Assembly (NCBI GenBank): GCA_902800215.1
Contig: CADCDS010000016.1
Coordinates: forward strand, 424-40,863
DNA: 40,440 nucleotides
Source: an uncultured Bacteroidales bacterium
Lineage (GTDB): Bacteria > Bacteroidota > Bacteroidia > Bacteroidales > Paludibacteraceae
Reading direction: 5' to 3'
Both the position numbers and the translations under genes were made by a program. Every line of letters starts with the position of its first letter. The stretch's first letter is position 1. Of this stretch, positions 1 to 7,834 are shown piece by piece. Below the pieces are notes generated by a model. That model was not told the origin of the DNA. It made no database searches and was given only the letters and a program-made list of their open reading frames with translations.

Positions 1-3
1 GCC

Positions 4-348
4 ATGAAACGACCGAAGAAAGTGAACGGTCACAACCACGGCAACTACATGGTGATGACGCATCGCAGTGCCCCCACCCAGAACCCCAACTGTCAACGCA
101 TCTACACCTTCGATGCAGACCGTTACGACCGTACCACCCCGATCACGGCGGACGAGGCAGCAGCACGTCTGCGTTTCAGCACTGTGGCCGCGATGGTGAA
201 GCAGCGTAAAGGTGACCTCACCAAGATCGCAGCCGACCAGGCAGCCTTCCTGGAGCAAAAGGACACGGCCGGCGGTAAGAAAACCCTCAAGGCCTATTAC
301 TGGAAGATCTGCGGCGACGCGTACGACGAGAGCCTCGCTAACGGCTAA
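4..348 (+). CDS. Small hypothetical protein, possibly cut by left edge
   Basis: This is a 114-residue basic, soluble reading frame with no signal peptide or membrane segment. It opens with an HNHGNYMVMTHR stretch, then RIYTFDADRYDR and an Ala-rich helical part. From memory it resembles short uncharacterised Bacteroidales proteins, but I cannot name a family or function. The ATG is four bases from the edge, so neither a ribosome site nor an upstream extension can be judged. The last codons and the stop lie inside a 7-base tandem array (336-370), which supplies the terminal SLANG residues. The next gene has its own promoter, so this one is probably not co-transcribed with it. Confidence 0.6.
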   Translation: MKRPKKVNGHNHGNYMVMTHRSAPTQNPNCQRIYTFDADRYDRTTPITADEAAARLRFSTVAAMVKQRKGDLTKIAADQAAFLEQKDTAGGKKTLKAYYWKICGDAYDESLANG

Positions 349-370
349 TGGCTAATGGCGAAAGGTCGAA
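336..370. repeat. 7-base tandem array, GGCTAAT/GGCGAAA type
   Basis: Five heptamers run in register: CGCTAAC, GGCTAAT, GGCTAAT, GGCGAAA, GGTCGAA. The array covers the stop codon of the first gene. The 13-mer TAATGGCGAAAGG (353-365) recurs on the opposite strand inside argS (22900-22912). Confidence 0.8.
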
Positions 371-413
371 TGGCCGAAAATGCAGAAAAATCTGCAAAAA
401 ATGGCATACACTC

Positions 414-444
414 TTGTGTATGTCATATTTTTTTTGTACCTTTG
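414..444 (+). promoter_or_regulatory. Bacteroidota-type promoter
   Basis: TTG at 414-416 is followed by a 20-base spacer and TACCTTTG at 437-444. This matches the Bacteroidota housekeeping sigma consensus (TTTG, then TAnnTTTG). It sits 27 bases before the ATG at 472 and so excludes the longer open frame that starts upstream of it. Confidence 0.8.
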
Positions 445-471
445 CAGCCGAAAACACAAAATCTCACTGTT

Positions 472-1839
472 ATGACTCGACAAGAACAACTTCAATTTTG
501 CTCCGTTTGTTCCCATCGGCAAATGGACATGAAACAAGGTATCATCTGTGCATTGACCGGAAAGAAAGCCGATTTTGACGGTCAGTGTCCCCAGTACGAA
601 TTAGACCCTGCGCAGGCCGCCAAAGAGCAGGTCAAAGCGCAGAAGAAAGCGGAAGACCTCAAGAATGCACCCGAGAACCCGAAGATGAAAGGTGCCACCT
701 TATTCATCCTCGTGGGTATCGTGTCGCTGGTCAACCTCATCCTCGAATTGGCCGGTGTCCGTCTGATTTTCGGCTTAGGTATCACCGCCGCCCTGCATGA
801 GTTATGGGGAACGGCCGGTATCATCCTCTCCGCTGTGGTAGGTATCGCATTTATCGGTTTAGGTTATCTGGCGAACCGCAAAGAAGCCGAATGGGCATAC
901 CGCTTGGCCTTCTTCGCATACCTTGCCGACACCGTGCTGATGATGATCATCCTCATTCAAATGCAGTTCTATATCAAGGATACCATCTTCCACCTCGTCG
1001 TTCTGTGCTGCACCTATCCGCTGCATCCGTTCCACTCCAAGGCCATCCGCGAGAAAGCCAAAGCAGAGACCTGGTCACCGCTGCGCGTTGTGCTGACCGC
1101 CATCATGGGTGTGCTCATCGCAGGTACCCTCAGCTTAGGGTTGACTATTAATCATGACGTCCGGAAGGCACGGAACGAGAAACCGCTCAATGAACTGAGA
1201 GCCAACATCGACTTCATGCAGGCGCAGAATCCCGGTTCGACGATCGAACTGGTAGGCGACAGCGCCGTGCATATCCGCTCCAACGAAGCGCTGACGGCAG
1301 AACAAGTGGCGATGCTTCGGGAACGGAAAGAGTTGATGAACGTCTATATCAAGGAATACCTGCTGCTCAGCCTTTTCGGCTGGGAAGACCCGTTCCTGCA
1401 GAAATGTGTGGACGCCGACTGCGGTATGGTCATGGAATACTGGTTCGAAGGGGAAGAACTGTACCACAGCGATTTCACGGTCAAAGAACTGGCAGCCATG
1501 TACTTGGGCAAGCATCACAAGACCTTCGATTCCGTATGGAAGAAACTCATTGCCGCCTATAACAAATGCACCCCAATTGACTTTGACGGAGACAACACCT
1601 TCAAGATCACTCGTGCCGAAAAGAAAGAGAACGAAGTCGTCCTCTATGTCAACACGGCGGAGAAACTGTCGGCGAACCAAAAGAAAGCCCATATCCTCCA
1701 ATCTTCTGCCCAGTTCTACTGCGCGGTAGGTAACGATCCGTTGATCGTCATCATCCAACGAAACAAACTGCCGATTCGTTTCCACTTCACCTCCGATAAA
1801 GAACCATCTTGGAGCGAAGAGGCGGTGATTAGCAAATAA
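472..1839 (+). CDS. Zinc-ribbon membrane protein of unknown function
   Basis: This 455-residue protein starts at the ATG just after the promoter; the frame is open further upstream but that part overlaps the promoter. Residues 1-45 hold a probable zinc-binding head (CSVC near residue 9, then single Cys near 26 and 38) of a kind common at the N-terminus of Bacteroidota membrane proteins. A charged linker follows, then about five hydrophobic helices (roughly 75-225). The C-terminal half (230-455) is soluble and recognised by no family I know. The first four helices resemble small TM bundles, and the last helix may anchor the C-terminal domain outside. It has its own promoter and a separate downstream promoter, so it is likely monocistronic. 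Its function is unknown. Confidence 0.75.
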   Translation: MTRQEQLQFCSVCSHRQMDMKQGIICALTGKKADFDGQCPQYELDPAQAAKEQVKAQKKAEDLKNAPENPKMKGATLFILVGIVSLVNLILELAGVRLIFGLGITAALHELWGTAGIILSAVVGIAFIGLGYLANRKEAEWAYRLAFFAYLADTVLMMIILIQMQFYIKDTIFHLVVLCCTYPLHPFHSKAIREKAKAETWSPLRVVLTAIMGVLIAGTLSLGLTINHDVRKARNEKPLNELRANIDFMQAQNPGSTIELVGDSAVHIRSNEALTAEQVAMLRERKELMNVYIKEYLLLSLFGWEDPFLQKCVDADCGMVMEYWFEGEELYHSDFTVKELAAMYLGKHHKTFDSVWKKLIAAYNKCTPIDFDGDNTFKITRAEKKENEVVLYVNTAEKLSANQKKAHILQSSAQFYCAVGNDPLIVIIQRNKLPIRFHFTSDKEPSWSEEAVISK

Positions 1840-1852
1840 ATTTGCAAAAATA

Positions 1853-1884
1853 TTTGCATATATCAGAATTTTTTTGTAATTTTG
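1853..1884 (+). promoter_or_regulatory. Bacteroidota-type promoter
   Basis: TTTG at 1853-1856, a 20-base spacer, then TAATTTTG at 1877-1884. It lies 60 bases before the HTH-protein start and probably drives the run to apbE. Confidence 0.8.
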
Positions 1885-1944
1885 CAGCCGATTTTGAAAA
1901 AGTGGGATAATTCACATTATAAACTACAAAAAATAACATAGATT

Positions 1945-2184
1945 ATGCGTACAACATTTAATCGCCTTCGTGCAGTAAAAGACAGTCTTCCACATGGTAG
2001 TATGGACGCTATTGCAGCAGAACTTGGAATTTCGGGAGAGGATGTAAGAGCGTACTTCAGAGGAGAAGCAACCGCCGATGTACATATGGAAGCCGGTCCG
2101 GAAGGCGGTATCGTTGATTTCGATAACACCCGCATTCTGGAAGTTGCCCTGCGTCGTGCATGGGAAGCTCAGAATGCCCTTTGA
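1945..2184 (+). CDS. Short helix-turn-helix-like protein
   Basis: This is a 79-residue protein. Residues 1-40 fit a helix-turn-helix: an SMDAIAAELGISGEDVRAYF segment has the spacing and small residues of a recognition helix. The rest is acidic, then a short helix rich in Arg and Ala. Similar short HTH-like proteins are frequent in Bacteroidales, with no established role. It has its own promoter. Its end overlaps the next reading frame if that one starts at the ATG at 2160, so the two may be translationally coupled. DNA binding is inferred only from the helix pattern. Confidence 0.75.
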   Translation: MRTTFNRLRAVKDSLPHGSMDAIAAELGISGEDVRAYFRGEATADVHMEAGPEGGIVDFDNTRILEVALRRAWEAQNAL

Positions 2185-3023
2185 TAACGGTGAAAGGTTA
2201 TCGGTTATCGGTTATCCGTAAAAAGGTGATCGCTCTGGTGCTATGCATCGGAGCGCTACCTTTTGTAATTAACGCGGACGCATACGCGTATGAAGGCGAA
2301 GGGCAAACGGCGAAAGGCGAAAGGAAGTTAATCGACGAACTGACTTACAACGCGCAGGCACGGATCCAGACTTCCTATCTCTGGCGAGGATTATACTGCG
2401 GCGGACCGAACATACAAGCCAGCGCCAACATCGGTTTCTACGGCGTGTATGCCGACATGTGGTGGAACATCGGTGCAACAGACATCCGCTTTAGCGCCTT
2501 TCAACCGGAAGTGGATCTGTCGGTCGGGTTTAACCGCTGGGGACTGGATGTGTATCTGCTCTATATCTACAATTTCAACTGCGGATTCTTTGACGGAGGA
2601 AACTATATCGACAAGGGAAACCGATTGGAACTCAACGTCAAATACACCATTCCCAAGACCCATCTCACGATCGCTTGGGCCAGCCGTGTAGCGGCATCAG
2701 ACTGTTACCAAGTAGAAAGGGTTACGGATGAGGGGTTACGGGTTACGGAACTTGTAAGAGCCTACTCCAGTTACGCCGAGATCAGTTATAACCAACCGCT
2801 TAAAGACGGATGGAGTGTGTTCGGTGCGATAGGTGTCACACCGTGGAAAGGATGTTATAACCCTAACGGAGCGGCACTGCAGAACATCGAGGTGAGGGTG
2901 CGGAAAGACTGGCAAATCGCCCGCCACACCGGCATCATGCTGCAGGGACAGATGGCCGTTAACCCCATGACACCGATCCACGTGATCAATTTGAATGCAA
3001 CGGTCGGAGTGTATCTGAGATGA
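2160..3023 (+). CDS. Outer-membrane beta-barrel protein, TorF/TIGR02001-like (copy A)
   Basis: The 287-residue frame starts at an ATG inside the HTH gene; a GTG at 2190 would give a more normal signal peptide (KKVIALVLCIGALPFVINADAYA). The mature part alternates amphipathic strands and carries a TSYLWRGLYCGG motif, typical of TorF-family putative porins (YxxRG). It ends in a strand, VGVYLR. It is a clear paralogue of the next gene, sharing SYxWRG, WxNIGAxD, PExDxSVGF, GxxPWK and the NP-containing end. Unlike the paralogue it carries three 7-base arrays: at the N-terminus, just after the signal peptide (GEGQTAKGERK) and in a loop (QVERVTDEGLRVTELV). Substrate unknown; the outer-membrane location is inferred. 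Confidence 0.75.
   Translation: MGSSECPLITVKGYRLSVIRKKVIALVLCIGALPFVINADAYAYEGEGQTAKGERKLIDELTYNAQARIQTSYLWRGLYCGGPNIQASANIGFYGVYADMWWNIGATDIRFSAFQPEVDLSVGFNRWGLDVYLLYIYNFNCGFFDGGNYIDKGNRLELNVKYTIPKTHLTIAWASRVAASDCYQVERVTDEGLRVTELVRAYSSYAEISYNQPLKDGWSVFGAIGVTPWKGCYNPNGAALQNIEVRVRKDWQIARHTGIMLQGQMAVNPMTPIHVINLNATVGVYLR
2196..2216. repeat. 7-base tandem array, GGTTATC x3
   Basis: Three perfect GGTTATC copies, preceded by a related GGTGAAA. The array encodes the residues just before the signal-peptide core of barrel protein A, so copy number would change the start context or the frame. Confidence 0.85.
2292..2325. repeat. 7-base tandem array, GAAAGGC type
   Basis: About five degenerate units (GAAGGC, GAAGGGC, AAACGGC, GAAAGGC, GAAAGGA) encode the hydrophilic stretch after the signal peptide of barrel protein A. 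GGCGAAAGGCGAA (2309-2321) recurs, reverse-complemented, in the argS array at 22878-22919. Confidence 0.8.
2719..2746. repeat. 7-base tandem array, GGGTTAC type
   Basis: GGGTTAC, GGATGAG, GGGTTAC, GGGTTAC in register, inside barrel protein A. It encodes a predicted loop that is absent from the paralogue. Confidence 0.8.
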
Positions 3024-3040
3024 TTGAAGATTGAAGATTT
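3022..3040. repeat. 7-base tandem array, GATTGAA type
   Basis: Two and a half GATTGAA units begin in the stop codon of barrel protein A. The 19-mer GATTGAAGATTGAAGATTT is identical at 18425-18443 inside the yggS-HAD gene. Confidence 0.8.
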
Positions 3041-3060
3041 TTAAAATTATAACAAACAAA

Positions 3061-3912
3061 ATGAAAAAGGTATTAGTGATGGCTGCTGCATTGGTAGCAG
3101 CAGTTTGTTCTGCGAAAGCAGAAGTAGAGTTCGCTTACGATGCCGGTGCTGAGCTCGTAAGCAGTTATATCTGGCGTGGCCAGTACAACGGTGGTCTGAG
3201 TCTCCAACCGGACCTCGAGATCGGTTATGACGGTTCCTATTCCTCTCTCCGCATCGGTGCATGGGGAAACATCGGTGCCTCTGACTGGATGTTCAAGAAA
3301 GATCAGGGTGACGGAACGGGTTACACCAAGTTCATGCCGGAGATCGACATCGTAGGTTCGTTTACCGCCTGCGGTCTGAGTGTCGGTTTTAACCATTATT
3401 ACTACTGCGACGGCACCTCGTTCTTCAACTGGAAGAGCGTAGCCGATATCGACGCGGAAGGCGGAACCAGCACCACAGAGGTATGGGCCGGTTATAACTT
3501 CAACCATTTCTTCGGCTCCAAAGCCGGTGCGTATATCAACTGGTACACGACTGTTGCCGGTGGTGACCTCGTTTATGACGAGGCAGGTGATCCGAAACGT
3601 GCTTGGTCCAGTTACCTCGAGATCGGTTATGAATACTGCTTTGAGGATGCCGGTGTGACACTCGGTGCACAAGTAGGTATGTCCCCGTGGAAGAGTGACC
3701 TGTACGGAAACGATAAGTTCGCCGTTACCAACGTCAGCCTCAAGATCAACAAAGACTGGGAGTTCGAGCATATGACCCTCAGCCTCTTCGGTCAAGGCAC
3801 TGTGAACCCCAACGGTATCGACAAGACGAACGTGTTTGTCAACGCTGCCGGTGACGACAAGCTCTATCAGCAGAAACTGAACGGTGTGATCGGTCTCGGA
3901 TTCTGGTTCTAA
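3061..3912 (+). CDS. Outer-membrane beta-barrel protein, TorF/TIGR02001-like (copy B)
   Basis: This is a 283-residue protein. The start chosen is the ATG that opens a clean signal peptide (MKKVLVMAAALVAAVCSAKA); an upstream in-frame ATG at 3031 would bury it. The mature protein has SSYIWRGQYNGG, repeated amphipathic strands, GMSPWKSD and a terminal aromatic strand (GVIGLGFWF), the usual C-terminal signature of outer-membrane barrels. It is paralogous to the preceding gene. Its stop overlaps the ATG of apbE by one base, so the two are translationally linked. A passive channel or structural porin is the likely role; the substrate cannot be told. Confidence 0.8.
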   Translation: MKKVLVMAAALVAAVCSAKAEVEFAYDAGAELVSSYIWRGQYNGGLSLQPDLEIGYDGSYSSLRIGAWGNIGASDWMFKKDQGDGTGYTKFMPEIDIVGSFTACGLSVGFNHYYYCDGTSFFNWKSVADIDAEGGTSTTEVWAGYNFNHFFGSKAGAYINWYTTVAGGDLVYDEAGDPKRAWSSYLEIGYEYCFEDAGVTLGAQVGMSPWKSDLYGNDKFAVTNVSLKINKDWEFEHMTLSLFGQGTVNPNGIDKTNVFVNAAGDDKLYQQKLNGVIGLGFWF

Positions 3913-4934
3913 TGATTCAGGCCAATCCCAAACATACGATCGCTCCGATGATCGGTGTGGCTATCGCCGCATTGCTCTTATGGGTGTGGGACTCCGACGG
4001 AAAACCGGAATACCGCACCCATCAGGGCCCCGTCTTCGGTACCTATTACAACATCCGTTACGAAGCCAAACAGGACCTGGAAACGGAGATACAGGCGGCC
4101 TTGCAGGATTTTGATAATAGTCTCAGTCTGTTTAACCCCCACTCCATCCTCTCGGCCGTCAACGCCAACCGGGACACCGTCACCAATGCGGCTTTTGAGA
4201 CGATGTTCGCCGAAGCAACACGAGTACACGAGCTGTCCCACGGTGCGTTCGACATCACGGTAGCCCCCTTGGTCAACTACTGGGGATTCGGACCTAATGA
4301 GAGAAATCTCCAATCTTCAATCTCCAATCTCCAATCTCCAATCGACTCGCTATGCGAGTTCGTGGGCTTTGAGAAAGTGCAACTCATCAACCATCATATC
4401 GTTAAAGCCGATCCGAGAGTGCAGTTAGACGGCGGAGCCGTTGCCAAAGGACAGGCATGCGATATGATCGCTGCAGTACTCCGTGACCACGGATGCCGGA
4501 ACTACTTGGTAGAGATCGGCGGAGAACTGGTGCTGCACGGTGTGAACGCACAGGGCCAACCCTGGAGTATCGGAATCAGCAAACCTACCCTCTCCAACGA
4601 CGGTGTGGAGACCGACTATCAGGAGATCCTTCATCTGACCGACGCCTGCATCGCTACCAGCGGCAACTACCGCAACTTCAACGAAGCCGGTGGTCACACC
4701 ATCGATCCCCGAAAAGGCTATCCGGTGCAGCAGACCGTCTATAGTGCTACTATCCTCAGTTCCACTTGTATGCGTGCCGACGCCTTGGCCACCGCCTGCA
4801 TGGTGCTCGGAGAAGAAGAGGCACTGGACATGATCGACCGTGCCGGTGACGCTGCTTGTCTGCTGATCGTACGAGAAAATGACAGTTTGAGGGTCGTAAC
4901 ATCCCCAAAATGGGAGGAAATGACGACAAAATAA
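3912..4934 (+). CDS. apbE: FAD:protein FMN transferase (ApbE family)
   Basis: This 340-residue enzyme of the ApbE family moves FMN from FAD to a Thr of target proteins outside the cytoplasm. An N-terminal hydrophobic segment (about 10-26) would anchor or export it; no lipobox is seen, unlike many homologues. Visible family motifs are FGTYYNIRY, FDITVAPLVNYWGFG, a DGGAVAKG block, EIGGELVLHG, ATSGNYRNF, HTIDPRKGYP and the metal-site region MRADALATACMVLG. A 7-base array inside the gene adds NLQSSISNLQSP in a surface loop between the WGFG block and the conserved core. No flavinylation target (Nqr, Rnf or FMN-binding domain) lies nearby, so its partner is unknown. Confidence 0.9.
   Translation: MIQANPKHTIAPMIGVAIAALLLWVWDSDGKPEYRTHQGPVFGTYYNIRYEAKQDLETEIQAALQDFDNSLSLFNPHSILSAVNANRDTVTNAAFETMFAEATRVHELSHGAFDITVAPLVNYWGFGPNERNLQSSISNLQSPIDSLCEFVGFEKVQLINHHIVKADPRVQLDGGAVAKGQACDMIAAVLRDHGCRNYLVEIGGELVLHGVNAQGQPWSIGISKPTLSNDGVETDYQEILHLTDACIATSGNYRNFNEAGGHTIDPRKGYPVQQTVYSATILSSTCMRADALATACMVLGEEEALDMIDRAGDAACLLIVRENDSLRVVTSPKWEEMTTK
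4304..4345. repeat. 7-base tandem array, CAATCTC type, in apbE
   Basis: Six heptamers in register: AAATCTC, CAATCTT, three CAATCTC, CAATCGA. The array translates as a seven-residue repeat (SNLQSSI / SNLQSPI). Its reverse complement belongs to the GATTGAA family found at 3022 and 18411. Confidence 0.9.
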
Positions 4935-4942
4935 AAAAAAAA

Positions 4943-4974
4943 TTTGCATATATGCAATTTTTGTTGTAACTTTG
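4943..4974 (+). promoter_or_regulatory. Bacteroidota-type promoter for bamD-rpoZ-coaBC
   Basis: TTTG at 4943-4946, a 20-base spacer, TAACTTTG at 4967-4974. It overlaps the upstream TTG start of the open frame, which makes the ATG at 4993 the true bamD start. Confidence 0.85.
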
Positions 4975-4992
4975 CAGGCTTTTTTGTTTACA

Positions 4993-5796
4993 ATGCGCAA
5001 ATTCGGATACATAGTATTGCTGTTTTCGGTGTTCCTCACGAGTTGTGGGGAATATCAGAAACTGTTGAAGTCCCGGGACCCGGAGGTGAAATACCAGGCG
5101 GCCCTGCAGTACTTCAATAACAAGCAGTACGTGAAGGCGCAGACGCTGCTGGATGACGTGACAGCGTACTACAAAGGAACGGAACGTTCAGAGGACGTGT
5201 TAGCCTATCTGGCACGCTGTTACATGGGTCAGAAAGCCTATGAGTCGGCATCCGATTATTACCAGGCCTATATCCGCAATTACCCAAAGGGTAAATATGC
5301 GACGGAAGCCTATTTCCAAGTCGGACATTGTCAGTACTTGGACTCCCCCGATGCCCGCCTGGACCAGACGATCACAAAGAACGCCATCACGGCCTTCCAA
5401 CGGTTCGTGGAACTGTACCCGGAGAGTCCCTATGCCGAGCAGGCATACACCGAGATGAGTGAACTGTACGATAAGTTGGCACTCAAAGAACTCAAGAGCG
5501 CACAGCTGTATTACAACCTCGGTTCGTACTTGGGCAATAACTACCTCAGCTGCGAGATCGTTGCCAAAAACGCCCTCAAGGACTATCCGAGTAACATCTA
5601 CCGCGAAGAGTTCAGTTGGCTCATCCTGCAAGCGAAATACCAGCAGATGATCAACTCCTTCGAGGAGAAGAAACTGGACCGGGCACGGGAGACGCAGGAC
5701 GAGTACTATAACTTCATCACCGAGTACCCGGAGTCCAAGCACCGCAAAGAAGCCGAGAAAATGGTACAACAAATCAAGAAAATTACAAAAGAATAA
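4993..5796 (+). CDS. bamD: Outer-membrane assembly lipoprotein BamD
   Basis: This 267-residue lipoprotein belongs to the BAM complex, which folds beta-barrels into the outer membrane. The start is the ATG after the promoter and gives a lipoprotein signal ending FLTSC. The mature protein is a chain of TPR helices: AALQYFNNKQYVKAQTLL near the start, then GQKAYESASDYYQAYIRNYPKGKY and AITAFQRFVELYPESPYAEQA. These are hallmark BamD TPR segments, and the length is normal. It is first in a bamD-rpoZ-coaBC operon, an order conserved in Bacteroidota. Confidence 0.92.
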   Translation: MRKFGYIVLLFSVFLTSCGEYQKLLKSRDPEVKYQAALQYFNNKQYVKAQTLLDDVTAYYKGTERSEDVLAYLARCYMGQKAYESASDYYQAYIRNYPKGKYATEAYFQVGHCQYLDSPDARLDQTITKNAITAFQRFVELYPESPYAEQAYTEMSELYDKLALKELKSAQLYYNLGSYLGNNYLSCEIVAKNALKDYPSNIYREEFSWLILQAKYQQMINSFEEKKLDRARETQDEYYNFITEYPESKHRKEAEKMVQQIKKITKE

Positions 5797-5800
5797 CCAT

Positions 5801-6133
5801 ATGGATTACAAAGCATCAAAAGCACCGACGAACACGGTGACAAGAGACATCAACCAATTGACGGAACCGGTAGGCAACGTCTATGAGACCGTAGCAATCA
5901 TCGCAAAACGTGCGAATCAGATCAGCGTAGGTATCAAGCGTGAGTTGGACGCTAAACTGCAGGATTTCTCTATTCCGCAGGATAACCTCGAAGAGACCTT
6001 CGAGAACCGGGAACAGATCGAGATCAGCCGTCAGTACGAGCGTTTACCGAAACCGACTTTGATGGCTACCCAGGAGTTCGTGGACGGCGAACTCGTGTAC
6101 CGTACCGGTAACCGCGATGAAGCTCTCCGGTAA
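5801..6133 (+). CDS. rpoZ: RNA polymerase omega subunit, Bacteroidota type
   Basis: This 110-residue protein resembles the Bacteroidota form of omega/Rpb6, a small subunit that helps assemble and stabilise RNA polymerase. Visible signatures are the N-terminal MDYKASKAPTNTVTRD, NVYETVAIIAKRANQIS and ENREQIEISRQYERLPKPT. The location between bamD and coaBC is the conserved one in the phylum. It starts four bases after the bamD stop, and its last 17 bases overlap coaBC, so the three are one transcript. Confidence 0.88.
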   Translation: MDYKASKAPTNTVTRDINQLTEPVGNVYETVAIIAKRANQISVGIKRELDAKLQDFSIPQDNLEETFENREQIEISRQYERLPKPTLMATQEFVDGELVYRTGNRDEALR

Positions 6134-7325
6134 ACACATTGTTGTAGGAATTAGCGGGGGAATAGCGGCGTATAAGATACCGGAACTGATCCGTTTGCTG
6201 GTGAAAGCCGGCGCGGAAGTGAAGGTGACCACTACGCCCAATGCCCTGCAGTTCGTTACCGAAATGACGCTGCAGACCCTTTCGGGTAGCAGCGTTTATT
6301 CCGATGTATTCGCATCCATTAATGCCCATGCCACCGAACACATCTCTTTACCCGAATGGGCAGACGCGATGATCGTTGCACCGGCAACAGCCAACGTGCT
6401 GGCGAAGATGGCCAACGGCATCGCTGACGATGCGTTAACGACCACCATCTGTTCCTGCGTCGCACGCAAACCCATGCTAATCGTGCCGGCGATGAACGAT
6501 AAGATGTGGGAAAATCCGGCGACGCAACAAGCCATCAACACCATCCGTTCCTGGGAACATATCACGGTACTCGAACCGGCTGAAGGTCCGTTGGCTTGCG
6601 GCACTTGCGGCAAAGGCCGCATGCCGGAAGTGGAAGAGATTCAGGAAGCCTTGGAATATATCCTTACGCCCAAGACCCTGAACGGCAAACAGGTACTCAT
6701 CACCGCCGGCGGTACGCAGGAACCGATCGACCCGGTGCGGTTCATCAGTAACTACTCCACCGGCAAGATGGGATTCGCTTTAGCGCAAGCCTGTGCCCGA
6801 CGCGGTGCAGAAGTGACACTCGTGTGCGGTTCCGTGACCGCTCAACTGTCCAATCCTTTCGGTTCTATCCGCCGCATCGACGCACTCAGCGCCCAGGCGA
6901 TGTATGAAGTATGCACCGCTGAATGGCCCAAAGCGGACATAGGCATCCTGTGCGCGGCTGTAGCCGATTTCACACCGGCTCAACAAGCGGCACAGAAAAT
7001 CAAGAAACAAGAAGGCCAGACATCACTCACACTCGAACTGAGCACCACTCCCGACATCGCCAAAGCCTTAGGTGAGACCAAACAAGCGCACCAGCGCCTG
7101 ATCGGTTTTGCGCTGGAGACGGAAAACGAAAAAGAAAATGCGCTCCGTAAACTGGAACGCAAACATTTAGACGCCATTGTCTTAAACTCCCTGCAAGACG
7201 CCGGAGCGGGATTCGGTACGGACACCAATCGCGTGACTATCTACTCCGCAGAAGGTCGTTCCATCGAACTTCCCCTGCAGAGCAAAACAGACATTGCGTC
7301 TAAGATCCTGGATTCGCTTATTTAA
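6117..7325 (+). CDS. coaBC: Bifunctional phosphopantothenoylcysteine decarboxylase/synthase
   Basis: This 402-residue enzyme catalyses two steps of coenzyme A synthesis: ligation of cysteine to 4-phosphopantothenate using CTP, then decarboxylation to 4-phosphopantetheine. The N-terminal flavoprotein half (about 1-180) has GISGGIAAYK, the catalytic-type His near 75 (HATEHISLP), PAMNDKMW and the ACGTCGKGRM active-site flap. The C-terminal CoaB half has ITAGGTQEPIDPVRFISN, STGKMG and the AAQKIKKQ lysine segment. All key motifs are present and the length is normal. It overlaps rpoZ by 17 bases and converges on the PUR gene, sharing eight bases at the 3' ends. Confidence 0.95.
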   Translation: MKLSGKHIVVGISGGIAAYKIPELIRLLVKAGAEVKVTTTPNALQFVTEMTLQTLSGSSVYSDVFASINAHATEHISLPEWADAMIVAPATANVLAKMANGIADDALTTTICSCVARKPMLIVPAMNDKMWENPATQQAINTIRSWEHITVLEPAEGPLACGTCGKGRMPEVEEIQEALEYILTPKTLNGKQVLITAGGTQEPIDPVRFISNYSTGKMGFALAQACARRGAEVTLVCGSVTAQLSNPFGSIRRIDALSAQAMYEVCTAEWPKADIGILCAAVADFTPAQQAAQKIKKQEGQTSLTLELSTTPDIAKALGETKQAHQRLIGFALETENEKENALRKLERKHLDAIVLNSLQDAGAGFGTDTNRVTIYSAEGRSIELPLQSKTDIASKILDSLI

Positions 7326-7692
7326 AGATTCCGAACAAACCTTTTTTCTTCGGTTCATCCGCTGCGTCTTCCGATGCCGCTTCTTCTTGGTTCTCCGGCA
7401 CCCATTCCTGACGCTCTTCAATAGCTCCTAACTGACTCTCCACGTAGGCGATTACATCCTTGAGACCCTCGGTGAAATGGGCAAAGTCCTCTTTGTACAA
7501 GAACACTTTATGCTTCTCAAACGACGGCATCTCTTCGCCTTCCGCCTGACGGCGTTTGCTCTCCGTGATGCAGAGGTACAAATCTTCATTACGCGCCTTA
7601 CGAACATCCAGATAATAGATACGTTTTCCGGCTTTTATGGAACGGCTGTAAACGATCTCCTGCTCACGTCTTTCTTCTTGATTCTTCTCCAT
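7318..7692 (-). CDS. PUR-family DNA/RNA-binding protein (DUF3276)
   Basis: This 124-residue protein matches the Bacteroidota DUF3276/PUR-alpha-like family of single-stranded nucleic-acid binders. The core (about 10-90) carries VYSRSIKAGKRIYYLDVRKARNEDLYLCITESKR and a SFEKHKVFLYKEDF strand pattern typical of PUR repeats. The tail is acidic and then ends KKKGLFGIFK. It has its own promoter on the minus strand just upstream and converges on coaBC, whose stop it overlaps by eight bases. The cellular target is unknown; spirochaete relatives bind RNA and DNA. Confidence 0.88.
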   Translation of the reverse strand: MEKNQEERREQEIVYSRSIKAGKRIYYLDVRKARNEDLYLCITESKRRQAEGEEMPSFEKHKVFLYKEDFAHFTEGLKDVIAYVESQLGAIEERQEWVPENQEEAASEDAADEPKKKGLFGIFK

Positions 7693-7720
7693 TTTTAATT
7701 AATTTGAGTGAAAAACGCTG

Positions 7721-7752
7721 CAAAGGTACGAAAAATTTTTCAATTTTGCAAA
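7721..7752 (-). promoter_or_regulatory. Bacteroidota-type promoter for the PUR gene
   Basis: On the minus strand, TTTG (7752-7749), a 20-base spacer and TACCTTTG (7728-7721). Position and direction fit the gene starting at 7692. The divergent nusB promoter begins 26 bases away. Confidence 0.8.
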
Positions 7753-7777
7753 CAATTTTGAATAATTTTCACATTTT

Positions 7778-7809
7778 TTTGCAAATATCATTTTTTTTTT
7801 GTAACTTTG
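7778..7809 (+). promoter_or_regulatory. Bacteroidota-type promoter for nusB-yajC run
   Basis: TTTG at 7778-7781, a 20-base spacer, TAACTTTG at 7802-7809, 25 bases ahead of the nusB ATG. Confidence 0.85.
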
Positions 7810-7834
7810 CGCGATTTTTTTAGTATTACTATCT

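Noticed and set aside
1135-1785. Open frame of 216 codons on the minus strand
   Set aside because: Shadow of the zinc-ribbon membrane protein. No promoter, signal or family feature.
3073-3795. Open frame of 240 codons on the minus strand
   Set aside because: Antisense to barrel protein B, which has signal peptide, paralogue and terminal aromatic strand.
4304-4345. Tandem arrays as CRISPR repeats
   Set aside because: Units of 7-10 bases are contiguous with no spacers, and no cas gene is present.
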